A stretch of DNA of 64,000 nucleotides from NCBI RefSeq assembly GCF_013299185.1, contig NZ_JAAFKG010000048.1, forward strand, positions 1 to 64,000, in the 5' to 3' direction. The stretch is from Microcoleus sp. bin48.metabat.b7b8b9.023 (lineage in GTDB: Bacteria > Cyanobacteriota > Cyanobacteriia > Cyanobacteriales > Microcoleaceae). The position numbers were made by a program, and so were the translations under genes. The stretch's first letter is position 1. Each line of letters opens with the position of its first letter. Under the pieces are notes generated by a model. The model made no database searches. It saw only the letters and a list, made by a program, of their open reading frames with translations, and was not told the DNA's origin. Of the stretch, positions 17,401 to 25,348 are shown one piece after another.

Positions 17401-18359
17401 TCAGCAGCGTGTCCGACATCCGGTTCGGCCCAAACATTGCCTTTTTTATAAGGCCCGCAATCTTCCTCGATTGGAACCAACTTATACTTCACTAAAAAGC
17501 TATTACCGACATTCATAAATTCTGTATTTGATGAATAACCGGTGGCAATTACAGGCTTGCCGTAAAACATCGCTTCAGCCATTGTCAAGCCGAATCCTTC
17601 GCAGCGGTGCAGCGACACGTAACAATCGGAATTATAAAGCAAACCGTTGATTTCATCTTTGGATAAATACCCGTCTTGATGTCTGATATTTGCAGAATCA
17701 TCTATGGCAAAATTCAACAATTCTAAATCTTTAAGATTTTTGTCTGAGTTGGAAGATTTGATTACCAATAATACGCGGTCATCGTCACCAAAAGCTGTTT
17801 TAAATGCTTGGATAACTGCCAAAGGATTTTTGCGTTCGATGCGGCTGCAAAAGTCGAAGACAAACAGAAAAATAAATTTATCTTTAGGTAAATGCAGTTC
17901 TTCTCTGCTGAGGGAAGGTGCAGGTAAAAACATACTGGGCATAATTTTGATGACGGGAATTGGCGAAACTTGAGAAATTGCTTCGGCACAAGAATTGCTG
18001 TAAGTCCAGATTTCGTGAAAGTGGTTAAATGCTGCCTGCCATTGAGGGGGAAAGCCGGGAAGTTCCCAGGCCCAAAAGCCGATATTGTATTTATTTGCAA
18101 AATAGCTGGAACTTCTATCTTTGATAAAAGTGTCAACTTCGTCGGCGTTGACTTGAATTAAATTTACCGGATGGGGATTGTCTGGACTAAAGTTTTGATA
18201 TGTGGTGTCTTTTTTACGGTGGGGACTGCGGGTAAAATTGTTGATAGCCAAGGTGATTCCGGCGGCTTCGGCGGCTCTGATGTTGGCTCTTACTCCTTCT
18301 CCTATGCCAAATTCGCCGTTGATGTAGCCGGCAATGTTTATTCCTAGATTAGGATTCAT
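14493..18359 (-). CDS. Three-domain glycosyltransferase (GT4 + GT2 + GT41/HMW1C-like)
   Basis: A 1288-residue fusion. Residues 1-375 are a GT4-type domain (E-x7-E motif in EGFGLTMAE, donor loop GKPVIATGYS). About 405-650 is a GT2 domain (VSICIPTYNGEAF, DDGSTD, QDD). About 650-890 is helical. About 895-1285 resembles O-GlcNAc transferase/HMW1C enzymes, with a FMSCARAGTIIPELRETW segment, VPNSILVLYPF and DIYLDSYPYSDAGPFAEPL...GLPVVA, matching the UDP-sugar-binding core of GT41. GT41 enzymes glycosylate proteins in the cytoplasm. The gene lies 127 bp upstream of the PPIase and exporter genes in the same direction, which suggests it modifies the exported cargo (inference). Confidence 0.85.
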   Translation of the reverse strand: MNPNLGINIAGYINGEFGIGEGVRANIRAAEAAGITLAINNFTRSPHRKKDTTYQNFSPDNPHPVNLIQVNADEVDTFIKDRSSSYFANKYNIGFWAWELPGFPPQWQAAFNHFHEIWTYSNSCAEAISQVSPIPVIKIMPSMFLPAPSLSREELHLPKDKFIFLFVFDFCSRIERKNPLAVIQAFKTAFGDDDRVLLVIKSSNSDKNLKDLELLNFAIDDSANIRHQDGYLSKDEINGLLYNSDCYVSLHRCEGFGLTMAEAMFYGKPVIATGYSSNTEFMNVGNSFLVKYKLVPIEEDCGPYKKGNVWAEPDVGHAADLMGYVFNNYQESQKIGVVAAAEIQTLLNPEVTGSKIRKRLEYIAEITDNFQNLPLSRTAKAESAKIKHEFPQSNQQTQSKVELESWQPLVSICIPTYNGEAFIEETIKSAIAQTYPNIELIVSDDGSTDRTIAIAQSFQSQTSADFRIILHRNYGLSQNWNFCISQAKGEYIKFLFQDDLLAPECIAKMVALAQQNPDIGMIFSPRGITIAEDESHPILRKASQSIKDLHKSWSNLKSIQPGKDLLADANCLNNPINKIGEPSTVLIAARVFGEIGLFDSGLSQYVDLDMWWRIMGNYHVGFVDEKLSSLRIHPEQQTWKNFAAGENHKDVVRFYKKLLNSPDYSFLNQQIKQTIRQKLASRTQPNISDLSALVEKYKKLPSNQSILLQMRQRRQQLAEAWLNCPVDKIESAYSQAAGKAHKLLLEGHLKHELLTESEQSFVRQLYSKLGSAGTIADKMPYCLAAMLYREAYQLPLEYKDSAIPQWFFDDFLKFLFQSPNCFQQMGDVERYSEYFQDLIEYVAANIARFPDAGVWSYVAAFIAKNVSFKALYLSDANLLNVLSQRADILEFYLEKIGCEINWDFAPRVSKPIKVRLGILLDKISAESETWAAIPSFEYLDRDKFEVIAYSFQVEDEQLGKYCESCADKLVRLPANLPQQVQEIRSHDLDILLISTNIADTSGPSALLCLHRLARVQIATAASTPATTAARNIDCLIVGDLALPADAAEYREKLITLEGSGVCFSYPVELAPATVEPTRSSWGATNQSVVFMSCARAGTIIPELRETWAKIIAGVPNSILVLYPFRSRAENYPTVPFYHQIRSTFGEFGIDKKRLVVIRALSNRADCIKCLELADIYLDSYPYSDAGPFAEPLLAGLPVVARKGQKTRSGQFAAVLEELQLPELVAHSENSYIELSTALGTNPEMRRRYRDRIQQTMAANPKILDSRAYSHQIGKLFERNPVWMQSVKN

Positions 18360-18710
18360 AATTTATAATGTATTTAGTACAGTGCTGTGTTTATTTTTGG
18401 GGTACGTTGTTGGGCTTGGGCCCTCTTATTCTAAGTGGTTATATAAGCTGTCAGTCATACCTCATTTTTTGAGAACCGCTATATATCAATCTTTACACGA
18501 TTGGTGAATAAGGTTTAATTGAACCGCAGAGTACGCAGAGTGAGAGAAGAGAGGGAAGAGAAAGAGTTGGTAACTGAAAATTTGGTGCTTGACAAATGTG
18601 CCGATCGCCATTGTATACTGGCATCGCCATGCTAACTTTCGTCTGCTGGTCTGTTGACATGGATTGCTCTGCTTTATTTTACGGCAAACTAATCAGGAAT
18701 TTTAGAGAAA
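18360..18710. other. Divergent intergenic region with an 80-bp dispersed element
   Basis: This region separates the minus-strand glycosyltransferase from the plus-strand methyltransferase-GT, so it should hold both promoters. An 80-bp element at 18405-18487 recurs at 63728-63812. A CGCAGAGTACGCAGAG short repeat follows at about 18524-18541, related to one near 31044. I could not identify promoters with confidence. Confidence 0.6.
18405..18487. repeat. 80-bp dispersed element, copy 1
   Basis: It begins ACGTTGTTGGGCTTGGGCCC, has the middle GGTTATATAAGCTGTCAGT and ends with ATACCTCATTTTTTGAGAA plus CTATA. It is near-identical to 63728-63812, differing mainly in the ten bases after GGGCCC. No coding capacity; it could be a miniature mobile element. 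Confidence 0.75.
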
Positions 18711-20384
18711 GTGATCGATCGCGCCAACCACGACCTCTTCAAGCTGCTACCGCCGGATGCTAAAGTCATTGTTGAAATTGGCTGCGGTACTGGTTCTAGG
18801 GGCGAACACTACAAGCTGATCAATCCCCACTGTCAGTATATTGGCATTGAACGCGATCGCGAAAAAGCGAAAATTGCAGTCGATCGGCTAAACTGGGTGG
18901 CGGTAGCCGATATTGAAGAAATTGCGATCGCCAGTCTCGACATCGAACCCGAAACTGTCGATTGCTTGATTTTTGGCGACTTGTTACCCTATCTCAAAAA
19001 CCCCTGGGAGATACTACAGCAGTACAGTGCTTTGCTCAAGCCGGAGGGGCAAGTTTTCGCCACAATTCCCAACGTTCAATACTGGCGGCGCATTGTCAAT
19101 CTGTTGCGGGGACATTGGGAAAATCCCGACAGCAAGATGCAGCACTGGTTTACCCTGGAAAGTATTAAATCATTATTTGCTGGAGCCGGATTGCAGGTTT
19201 ACGAATTGCAAGGGAAGGGACACAAAACCGAAAATTTTGCCCAATTCCAACAATTGCTGCATCCAATGGTGAAGGCTTTAGAGCTAAAATCCAGCGATTT
19301 TGCTACGGAAACTGGTGCTGAATATTATATTGTGCGATCGACCAAATCGACCGTACAGCCCCGCAGACTGCTGATCCAAACCATTATTATGGCTCCTACA
19401 GGGTGCGATCGCGTGCGAGTTCTGGAACCGGACAAATTTAGCGCCACAATTCCCGGTGTCCGCACCGTATCGGGAGTGAAAACAGCAGCATTAATTACCG
19501 AGTTTCCGGGAGAAGAAAAAGTCTTCGTCTGGCAACGGACAATCATGCAATATCCGGCTTACATTCCCAAACTCAAAGAACTACTAAAACAAGACTATTT
19601 AATAGTAGCCGAAATTGACGACAATCCCGTCCGCCGCCGCGAATACGCAGACAATAATTACCTCAGCTATCGCGGCTGTCACTGCGTTCAAACTACAACA
19701 GAACCGCTAGCCAAAATTTTGCGTCACTACAATCATAATGTTGCCGTATTTCCCAATCAACTAGCCTATCTACCACCGCCGCGAATCTATCCAGCAGAAC
19801 ATGCAGTCACAATATTTTTTGGCGCGCTCAACCGCGAAAATGATTGGCAGCCAATTATGGCAGCACTGAATCGAGTTTTAGTTGCACACAAACACCGAAT
19901 TAGAGTTAAAGTTATCCACGACCGCAGATTTTTTGATTCCTTAGAAATACAGCAAAAGGAATTTGAATCATTTTGCACTTACGAACGGTATCAAGAAATC
20001 ATGTACAGTTGCGATATAGCTTTGCTGCCGCTCGTTGCCAACCCGGTTAACGAAATGAAATCTGACTTGAAATTCATTGAATGTGCGGCGCGAGGAGTAG
20101 CGGTACTGGCGAGTCCAACCGTCTACGAACATTCGATAGTCGAAGGTGAAACCGGATTGATTTACAAACACGACAAAGAGTTTGAAATCAAGCTAAATTC
20201 GCTGATTTCAGATACTTCTATGCGCCAAGAAATAGCCGCGAATGCTTACGAATGGGTGCGCGACAACCGCTTGCTGTGCGGACACTACCGGCAGCGCCGA
20301 GACTGGTACTTGCAAATGCGGGACGAGTTGCCGCGTTTAAATGCTGAGTTGCGATCGCGATTGCCCGAGTTGTTTGCAGACTGA
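18711..20384 (+). CDS. SAM methyltransferase-glycosyltransferase fusion
   Basis: A 557-residue protein from GTG 18711. Residues about 1-215 are a class I methyltransferase: motif I VIVEIGCGTGSRG, the acidic end of strand 2 in IGIERD, and a later CLIFGDLLPYLKNPW segment. From about 220 a second domain resembles family 4-type glycosyltransferases lacking their N-terminal part (MAPTGCDRVRVLEP, IALLPLV, FIECAARGVAVLASPTVYEHSI). It likely methylates and extends a sugar chain or tailors a sugar. It diverges from the 1288-residue transferase. The substrate is unknown. Confidence 0.75.
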   Translation: MIDRANHDLFKLLPPDAKVIVEIGCGTGSRGEHYKLINPHCQYIGIERDREKAKIAVDRLNWVAVADIEEIAIASLDIEPETVDCLIFGDLLPYLKNPWEILQQYSALLKPEGQVFATIPNVQYWRRIVNLLRGHWENPDSKMQHWFTLESIKSLFAGAGLQVYELQGKGHKTENFAQFQQLLHPMVKALELKSSDFATETGAEYYIVRSTKSTVQPRRLLIQTIIMAPTGCDRVRVLEPDKFSATIPGVRTVSGVKTAALITEFPGEEKVFVWQRTIMQYPAYIPKLKELLKQDYLIVAEIDDNPVRRREYADNNYLSYRGCHCVQTTTEPLAKILRHYNHNVAVFPNQLAYLPPPRIYPAEHAVTIFFGALNRENDWQPIMAALNRVLVAHKHRIRVKVIHDRRFFDSLEIQQKEFESFCTYERYQEIMYSCDIALLPLVANPVNEMKSDLKFIECAARGVAVLASPTVYEHSIVEGETGLIYKHDKEFEIKLNSLISDTSMRQEIAANAYEWVRDNRLLCGHYRQRRDWYLQMRDELPRLNAELRSRLPELFAD

Positions 20385-20433
20385 ATGCGGTAAGATTGAT
20401 AGGGGTTTTTGTACAATACGGTTGGGAGCAGAT

Positions 20434-20585
20434 AAGACGGCGGTTGAAACCGCGTCTACACAAACAATGTCTGCCTCCGCAGACTCAAGAATGAAGATTT
20501 GACCTAAGGTTGGAACCGATTGCTCTTCAACCTGCGGAGGCAGGTTTTGTCTGTATAGACGCGGTTTCAACCGCCCAGTCTTCCG
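20434..20585. repeat. Double-hairpin dispersed repeat, copy 1
   Basis: Outer arms GCGGTTGAAACCGCGTCTAC and GTAGACGCGGTTTCAACCGC-like (the right arm has TATAGACGCGGTTTCAACCGC), with inner arms CTGCCTCCGCAG and CTGCGGAGGCAG. A direct copy follows at 21491-21633, so the two flank the gene at 20622-21503. Confidence 0.85.
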
Positions 20586-20621
20586 TTTTATTGTTTAATT
20601 TTTAATTGTTGATACACACAA

Positions 20622-21503
20622 ATGCGAATCCTATTCACTATTGCTCACTTCTACAATCCTAGCGGTGACGGGAAACACGCTTCCCAACGAAACGATCCCC
20701 AACCGCGCATCAATGCTTTAACTGCTTGCGTGACTTCGCTGCAAGCTTTGTATGGCCAATCTCAGTGCATGATTGACATTAGTGAATGTGCCACTATCCC
20801 AGCCAATAAATCTCAAAAGCACGAAATCGATATTGTTGTTTGCACTACTCAAGGTTATCACCTTTTGCCTCAACTGCCTGTCCAGCCGAGGTCTTTTATG
20901 CACCACGCTACTAAATGCGAACCGCTGCTGTTGGGGTTTGAGTGTCAGGCTGTTTTGCGTTCTTGCCTTAACAAATACGATTACTTCTGTTATTTGGAAG
21001 ATGATTTAGTTCTCCACGATCCGTGGTTTTTTAGTAAATTAAATTGGTTTACGCATCATGGTGGACATGGAAATTTGTTGCAACCCAATCGCTATGAAGT
21101 ATCGCCTCAAGGGGCTGTTTTTAAAGCATATATTGATGGTGATTTAGTGGCCGGAGCTACTGCTAAATTTCAAAATGTGGAGGAGCAGCCGCAGTTAGTA
21201 GGAAAAATTATGGAACAGCCAATCTCTTTTGAGCGGACTTTGAATCCTCATTCCGGTTGCTATTTTTTGAGTGCGGAACAGATGGCTCACTGGGCTAAGC
21301 AGTCTCATTTTTTGGACAGAGATACTAGCTTTGTTGGCCCGCTGGAAAGTGCGGCAACTTTGGGAATTATGCGGACTTTTAGAGTTTATAAGTCAACTCC
21401 TGCTTATGCTAATTTTTTGGAAATTCAACATTTTGGAGTGAGTTTTCTGAAGTTGATTGGTAATAAGGTGCGGATTTCGGAGGAAGTTGTAGACGGCGGT
21501 TGA
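20622..21503 (+). CDS. Putative glycosyltransferase-like protein of unknown family
   Basis: A 293-residue soluble protein starting MRILFTIAHFYNP. The central YFCYLEDDLVLHDPWFF has the strand-EDD-loop form seen around the DxD motif of GT-A glycosyltransferases, and SGCYFLSAEQMAHW follows. I do not recognise a named family, so this is a fold-level guess. The gene is bracketed by two direct copies of a dispersed repeat. The downstream copy begins at 21491 and supplies the last codons (VDGG) and the stop, so the native C terminus may have been replaced. Confidence 0.6.
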   Translation: MRILFTIAHFYNPSGDGKHASQRNDPQPRINALTACVTSLQALYGQSQCMIDISECATIPANKSQKHEIDIVVCTTQGYHLLPQLPVQPRSFMHHATKCEPLLLGFECQAVLRSCLNKYDYFCYLEDDLVLHDPWFFSKLNWFTHHGGHGNLLQPNRYEVSPQGAVFKAYIDGDLVAGATAKFQNVEEQPQLVGKIMEQPISFERTLNPHSGCYFLSAEQMAHWAKQSHFLDRDTSFVGPLESAATLGIMRTFRVYKSTPAYANFLEIQHFGVSFLKLIGNKVRISEEVVDGG

Positions 21504-21633
21504 AACCGCACCTACACAAACGAATTCCGCCTCCGCGGAATGAAGAGAAGATCAAACGACGGTTGAAGCCACCCCGTTTTCTTCAACCCGCGGAGGCGGG
21601 TTTTGTCTGTATAGACGCGGTTTCAACCGCCCG
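21491..21633. repeat. Double-hairpin dispersed repeat, copy 2
   Basis: Direct copy of the element at 20434-20585: AGACGGCGGTTGAAACCGC start, inner CCGCCTCCGCGG and CCGCGGAGGCGGG arms, and ATAGACGCGGTTTCAACCGC end. It overlaps the 3' end of the preceding gene by 13 bases, including its TGA. Confidence 0.85.
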
Positions 21634-21638
21634 GTTTT

Positions 21639-22442
21639 CTAGGAATTCAATTTATCGCCGATGCTAACTGTACCGCTGTTGAGGATTTTGGCTAAAACTC
21701 CTGTTTGTGCGTGACCGAATTCTTGTTGCAGTAAACTGAGTAGGGCTATATCTCGATCGCCCGTTTGTGGATTTACTTCTACGTTGACACAGCGACCAAT
21801 TCGTGCTGTAACTTCGATCCGTGCCGCACCTAATTGAAACTTTTTTCCGATTAACTCAAATTCCGACCAAGCTGAAATGCCCTCTAGCACAACGTTTGGG
21901 CGAAATCTGCCTACATCTATATTTTGCTGGGCGACTTCGGTTAATCGATCGAGTGTAGCTTGACTGAGAAGAGAAATATGTACCGGTTCTCGATCGGGAT
22001 AACGAGTTTCCCCACTACTGTTACCGATTAACCGCAAAGGTGCAAGCTGCGGGTGTCTCGCTTCTTTTGTTGGTTGAATCGCCGCCAGATAGTCGGTAAA
22101 AAAAGTGCTGATGCGATCGCGCCCCGCTGCTGTGTTCGTTTCTGCCGATAATACTGCAACTCCTTGACGCTTGACTGTTAAAACAGCCGTTTCCGGTTGA
22201 TAATGGCATTCCAAAGCTGCTAGCAGAGGCCAATCGTTTTGAACCGCCAAATATTTTTTGCTAATCCAAGACGCGCTATCGGCGGGCATCTTTGCACCTT
22301 CAAGATAATCTGTAAATAGCAGCGCAAAAGCGCGATCGCCCTTAATACCGTGTCCTTTCGTTAAAGCAAACTCCGACATTGCTTGCGGTGTTAGTCCTTT
22401 AATTGGATAAGTAAATAACTGTTTGACTGTTGCTACTATCAT
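21639..22442 (-). CDS. MOSC domain protein
   Basis: A 267-residue protein with an N-terminal MOSC beta-barrel segment (VKQLFTYPIKGLTPQ) and a C-terminal MOSC domain (about 130-265) carrying VGRFRPNVVLEG and IGRCVNVEVNPQTGDRD. The Cys in RC is the conserved residue that in relatives binds the molybdenum cofactor or handles sulfur (mARC and MoCo sulfurase families). It may act in molybdenum-cofactor-dependent reduction or sulfur transfer. Monocistronic on the minus strand. Confidence 0.85.
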   Translation of the reverse strand: MIVATVKQLFTYPIKGLTPQAMSEFALTKGHGIKGDRAFALLFTDYLEGAKMPADSASWISKKYLAVQNDWPLLAALECHYQPETAVLTVKRQGVAVLSAETNTAAGRDRISTFFTDYLAAIQPTKEARHPQLAPLRLIGNSSGETRYPDREPVHISLLSQATLDRLTEVAQQNIDVGRFRPNVVLEGISAWSEFELIGKKFQLGAARIEVTARIGRCVNVEVNPQTGDRDIALLSLLQQEFGHAQTGVLAKILNSGTVSIGDKLNS

Positions 22443-22530
22443 AAAAATCTCGGAAATTGCTACAATTTTAACTTGAGATCTTCTTCCACCTTTATTAAGG
22501 TTATGCAGGCTAGTTTGATTGTCATGCTTA

Positions 22531-22684
22531 AGGTATGTAGTTGCGCTTCAGCGCTCTTTATAATATTAGGAAAGAGGGCTAAAGTCCAACAACGTACCTA
22601 TTTCTCTTTAATCAAGGTATGTAGTTGCGCTTCAGCGCTCTTTCCTAATATTATGAAAGAGGGCTAAAGCCCAACTACGTACCT
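22531..22684. repeat. Two tandem GGTATGTAGTTGCGCTTCAG hairpins
   Basis: Copies at 22531-22599 and 22615-22684. Each folds with GGTATGTAGTTG... against ...CAACTACGTACC and has the inner palindromes GCGCTTCAGCGC and AGGGCTAAAGYCC. The central AT-rich part appears in reversed sense in the second copy (TAATATTAGGAAAG versus CTTTCCTAATATTA), suggesting an inversion. Confidence 0.75.
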
Positions 22685-22743
22685 GTTTCCATGATAACAA
22701 TAAAACCACCGCAGACATTAATTTAACTCAACCTAAAAACCAA

Positions 22744-23043
22744 TTAAGCTAGCAATTCATAGCGGCGAATATCTGGAGGTGCAACTGCTAAACCGTCTAA
22801 TTTCTTGACTGCGGCTTGAATGTGAGTAGAAGCGAGATGCTGTTCGAGCAAAGCTGCACTTTCCCACTCTTCAACGAAGGTAAAATCTGTAGGATCAACT
22901 TTATTTTGGAGAAGTTCGTATTTGATGCAGCCTTCTTCTTGCCGAGTTGGCTCCATAATGCTCAGCAGTAGAGATTTAAGTTCTGCTACTTTGTCGGGAA
23001 AGGCTACGAGGCGTGCGACTACTCGCAAGTTTGGTGTGGACAT
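22744..23043 (-). CDS. Antibiotic biosynthesis monooxygenase (ABM) domain protein
   Basis: A 99-residue ferredoxin-like ABM/YgiN-type protein: LRVVARLVAFPDKVAELKSLL, then EGCIKYELLQNKVDPTDFTFVEEWES and a LASTHIQAAVKKLD helix. These dimeric proteins oxidise quinones or aromatic compounds, or act in detoxification. I start it at ATG 23043 (MSTPNLR); a TTG start at 23058 is possible. The substrate is unknown. Confidence 0.85.
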   Translation of the reverse strand: MSTPNLRVVARLVAFPDKVAELKSLLLSIMEPTRQEEGCIKYELLQNKVDPTDFTFVEEWESAALLEQHLASTHIQAAVKKLDGLAVAPPDIRRYELLA

Positions 23044-23151
23044 AGGAGAAAAAATCAACAGATATGGCGATCGAATTTACCGAATATTTATCGGGCAAAC
23101 TCTATTAAACACGATTTTATATCATGTCTGCGGTGACCACAACAATTAAAT

Positions 23152-23212
23152 AGGTTCGTAGTGAGGACTTCAGTCCTCATCCAAGAAAGGACTGAAGTCC
23201 TCACTACAAACC
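23152..23212. repeat. GTAGTGAGGACTTCAGTCCT hairpin repeat
   Basis: A single 61-bp palindrome: AGGTTCGTAGTGAGGACTTC against AAGTCCTCACTACAAACCT with a short loop. It belongs to the same family as the 7687-8256 array and the copies at 3728, 30201 and 54351. Confidence 0.85.
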
Positions 23213-23229
23213 TTTTTTCTTGGTGTATT

Positions 23230-23294
23230 CTACCTTCTTCCCTCTACCTTCTTCCCTCTACCTTCTTCCCTCTACCTTCTTCCTTCTACCTTCT
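23230..23294. repeat. 14-bp tandem repeat (CTACCTTCTTCCCT)
   Basis: About four and a half copies of a pyrimidine-only 14-mer end immediately beyond the stop of the minus-strand gene at 23297. The strong strand asymmetry (C/T only) is the notable property. Confidence 0.85.
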
Positions 23295-23296
23295 TC

Positions 23297-23974
23297 TCAA
23301 TCTTTGGGATAAAATCGCTTGTTGTCTGTAGAATATTCCCAGGCGATCGCCTCCGGGTCTTTTTCGCTACTCCACTGAGCAAACTCTGGCTTAACTTTCC
23401 ATTTGCCGATCGTACTTGCATGAACCTTGAACCTGCGGGAAAGTTCCGTTTGGGTAAAAGAGATTTTGGGCTTTTGAGGAGTCTTGGTTTGAGCAATCGG
23501 AAATAAATTTGGTTTTTTATCTTGTGCTTTTTCCCGATTTGTGGGAGGCTCTTGAACAGCTACTGTTGCATTAGGTATTTCGCTTTGAGTGACAGTTGGA
23601 GCTATTTGAAAATAATACAAAATTCCGCCTTCTTCGGTTACTTGAAAATCGGCGGCAAACTCAAGAGCCCGTTCGTCGAGATATTCTTGAACCTTGTCTC
23701 CGGGGAGTTTCGCATTCATCGCCAAATCCAAGGCCGTAACTCGCCCTTGATTTTCCTTGATCAACCTGTAGAAAACCGAGTCTAAATGAGCGAGTCTGTG
23801 TTTTTGCTGCTGCTGGTAAAGCTTGTAAGCCCAAGCAATGCCCGCTGTGGTGGCGATCGCCCAAAACATCGTTCCCGACTCGAAACTGGCAACCGCCGTC
23901 AAGCAAATAGGCAAAAGCAGGGTAAGATATCCCCAAATGCTGCCCTTCTGTTGGTTATTGCTGTTTTTGACCAT
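23297..23974 (-). CDS. Membrane-anchored hypothetical protein with winged-helix-like domain
   Basis: A 225-residue protein with two N-terminal hydrophobic segments (about 13-33 and 35-53), then a helical domain (FYRLIKENQGRVTALDLAMNAKLPGDKVQEYL) that looks winged-helix-like. A polar linker follows, and the C-terminal segment SFTQTELSRRFKVHASTIGKWK has the shape of a helix-turn-helix. It might couple the membrane to DNA or another partner. No family was recognised; this is description, not assignment. Confidence 0.65.
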   Translation of the reverse strand: MVKNSNNQQKGSIWGYLTLLLPICLTAVASFESGTMFWAIATTAGIAWAYKLYQQQQKHRLAHLDSVFYRLIKENQGRVTALDLAMNAKLPGDKVQEYLDERALEFAADFQVTEEGGILYYFQIAPTVTQSEIPNATVAVQEPPTNREKAQDKKPNLFPIAQTKTPQKPKISFTQTELSRRFKVHASTIGKWKVKPEFAQWSSEKDPEAIAWEYSTDNKRFYPKD

Positions 23975-24237
23975 AGTTCCTAAACGGCTACGTAGTTTAG
24001 TTTAGCAGAGCGTGTCTGAAAGCCGCAGGAGTGTTTTGACACTGGATATCTCGATCGCCCTTGCCAAAAAACGGATACCGTCCGACGTACTCCTGTCAAG
24101 GGATTGCTTCCAATTTTAGACCCCAGTTAAAGCCCCCAGATTCAGATCGAGGAGTAAATCTCAAATCTAAAAATGGAAAATCGACTGAAACACTCTACTA
24201 CAACATCCTATAATTTACTTTTTGCAACCGAGGATTC

Positions 24238-24720
24238 ATGTACTTTTTTCGCAAACAGATTGCCATCCTGTTCGTAGTTTTTGCTTGCTGTACGCTGACG
24301 ATTAGTTGCAGCGGCGATAACCGAACTGTCCAGTGTACCAAACTTATTGCAATTGTCACCAAAGGCAGCGCTCTCATCAATTTTAAGAACGGCACCTACG
24401 ATGCTGCAACGAGCAAGAACTTAGCTAAAGATTTGAACCAGACAGCTAAAGAAATTGAAGCTTTGCGAATCACAGATGCAACCCTCAAAGAAATTCAGGG
24501 GCCGTCGGTTAAATATTTCCGGGACATGGGTCAAGGACTCGGCGATATAGGTAAAGCTCTTGAGGCAGGAAATCGGGCTTCTACAAGTATAGAAGGTCGA
24601 GAGCAAATCAAAACAGCTCAAGCAGATATTATCCAAGCCGGACAGCGGGCAAATCAAGCAGCCAAAAGTCAAGATGTTTTGACTGCCAAACTGATTAATT
24701 ATTGTAAGAGCGATCGCTAA
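24238..24720 (+). CDS. Putative lipoprotein, hypothetical
   Basis: A 160-residue protein with a lysine/arginine-containing N terminus, a hydrophobic stretch (IAILFVVFACCTLTI) and a Cys after Ser that could be a lipobox cysteine (LTISC). The mature part is helical, rich in Ala/Gln/Lys, with conserved-looking cysteines (QC near residue 32, YC near the end). Cyanobacterial proteins of this type are of unknown function. Envelope location is inferred from the signal only. Confidence 0.65.
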   Translation: MYFFRKQIAILFVVFACCTLTISCSGDNRTVQCTKLIAIVTKGSALINFKNGTYDAATSKNLAKDLNQTAKEIEALRITDATLKEIQGPSVKYFRDMGQGLGDIGKALEAGNRASTSIEGREQIKTAQADIIQAGQRANQAAKSQDVLTAKLINYCKSDR

Positions 24721-24803
24721 ATAGGTAATTACAAAAACAACCAGAAAATCAATTATAATATCCAGCAAGATGTTATTGTTTTTGGCGATCGCCTACATCA
24801 CAA

Positions 24804-24841
24804 CCAATGACCAATGACCAATGACCAATGACCAATGACCA
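24804..24841. repeat. CCAATGA heptanucleotide repeat
   Basis: Five copies of CCAATGA plus a partial copy. It is a short tandemly repeated repetitive sequence of the type common in filamentous cyanobacteria, ending just before the stop of the next minus-strand gene. Confidence 0.9.
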
Positions 24842-24844
24842 AAT

Positions 24845-25348
24845 TCAATGATGAATTTCTAGATTCAAAATATAGGAACCGAGTTGTACTTTTTCCGACC
24901 ACAACTCATATTCTAACCGCAGGTGTTCCGGTTCCGGCTTTCCTGTCAGGGTCAAGTTGCGGGTGAAGTTTCGGAGGCGCAACTGTTCGGGAGTCGCCAG
25001 CGATTCGCCCTGAAGCCAATAACGGCTCAAGCCGTACATTCCGCGTTCCCAGCAGTGGCGGTAACTGTACTTGCCGTTTCCTTGCATCGTCATAATCACT
25101 CGATAGGGCGAAACTTCCAGCCACAGCAACCGGGGTTTTGTAGTTGTGGGCAATATAGCGACTTGCTCGGCAGAGTCGTCGGATTCGTCGGCAACTTGGC
25201 GATCGAGTATTGCTGGTTCGTGCAACAACAAGTGAAAGCGATCGCGGTCTTTTTGATACAGGGTACCAGCGGTTTCAACAACTGACCACAAAGGTAAATC
25301 TGTGGATACCAGCGATAAACTTACGGGCTTGCGATGGTGCGTCAGCAT
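24845..25348 (-). CDS. Conserved-looking hypothetical protein
   Basis: A 167-residue soluble protein starting MLTHHRKPVSLSLVSTDLPL. It is strand-rich with several aromatic residues (SYRHCWERGMYGLSRYW) and ends VQLGSYILNLEIHH. No signal, membrane segment or motif was recognised. The reading frame is clean and the composition looks coding. Confidence 0.65.
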   Translation of the reverse strand: MLTHHRKPVSLSLVSTDLPLWSVVETAGTLYQKDRDRFHLLLHEPAILDRQVADESDDSAEQVAILPTTTKPRLLWLEVSPYRVIMTMQGNGKYSYRHCWERGMYGLSRYWLQGESLATPEQLRLRNFTRNLTLTGKPEPEHLRLEYELWSEKVQLGSYILNLEIHH

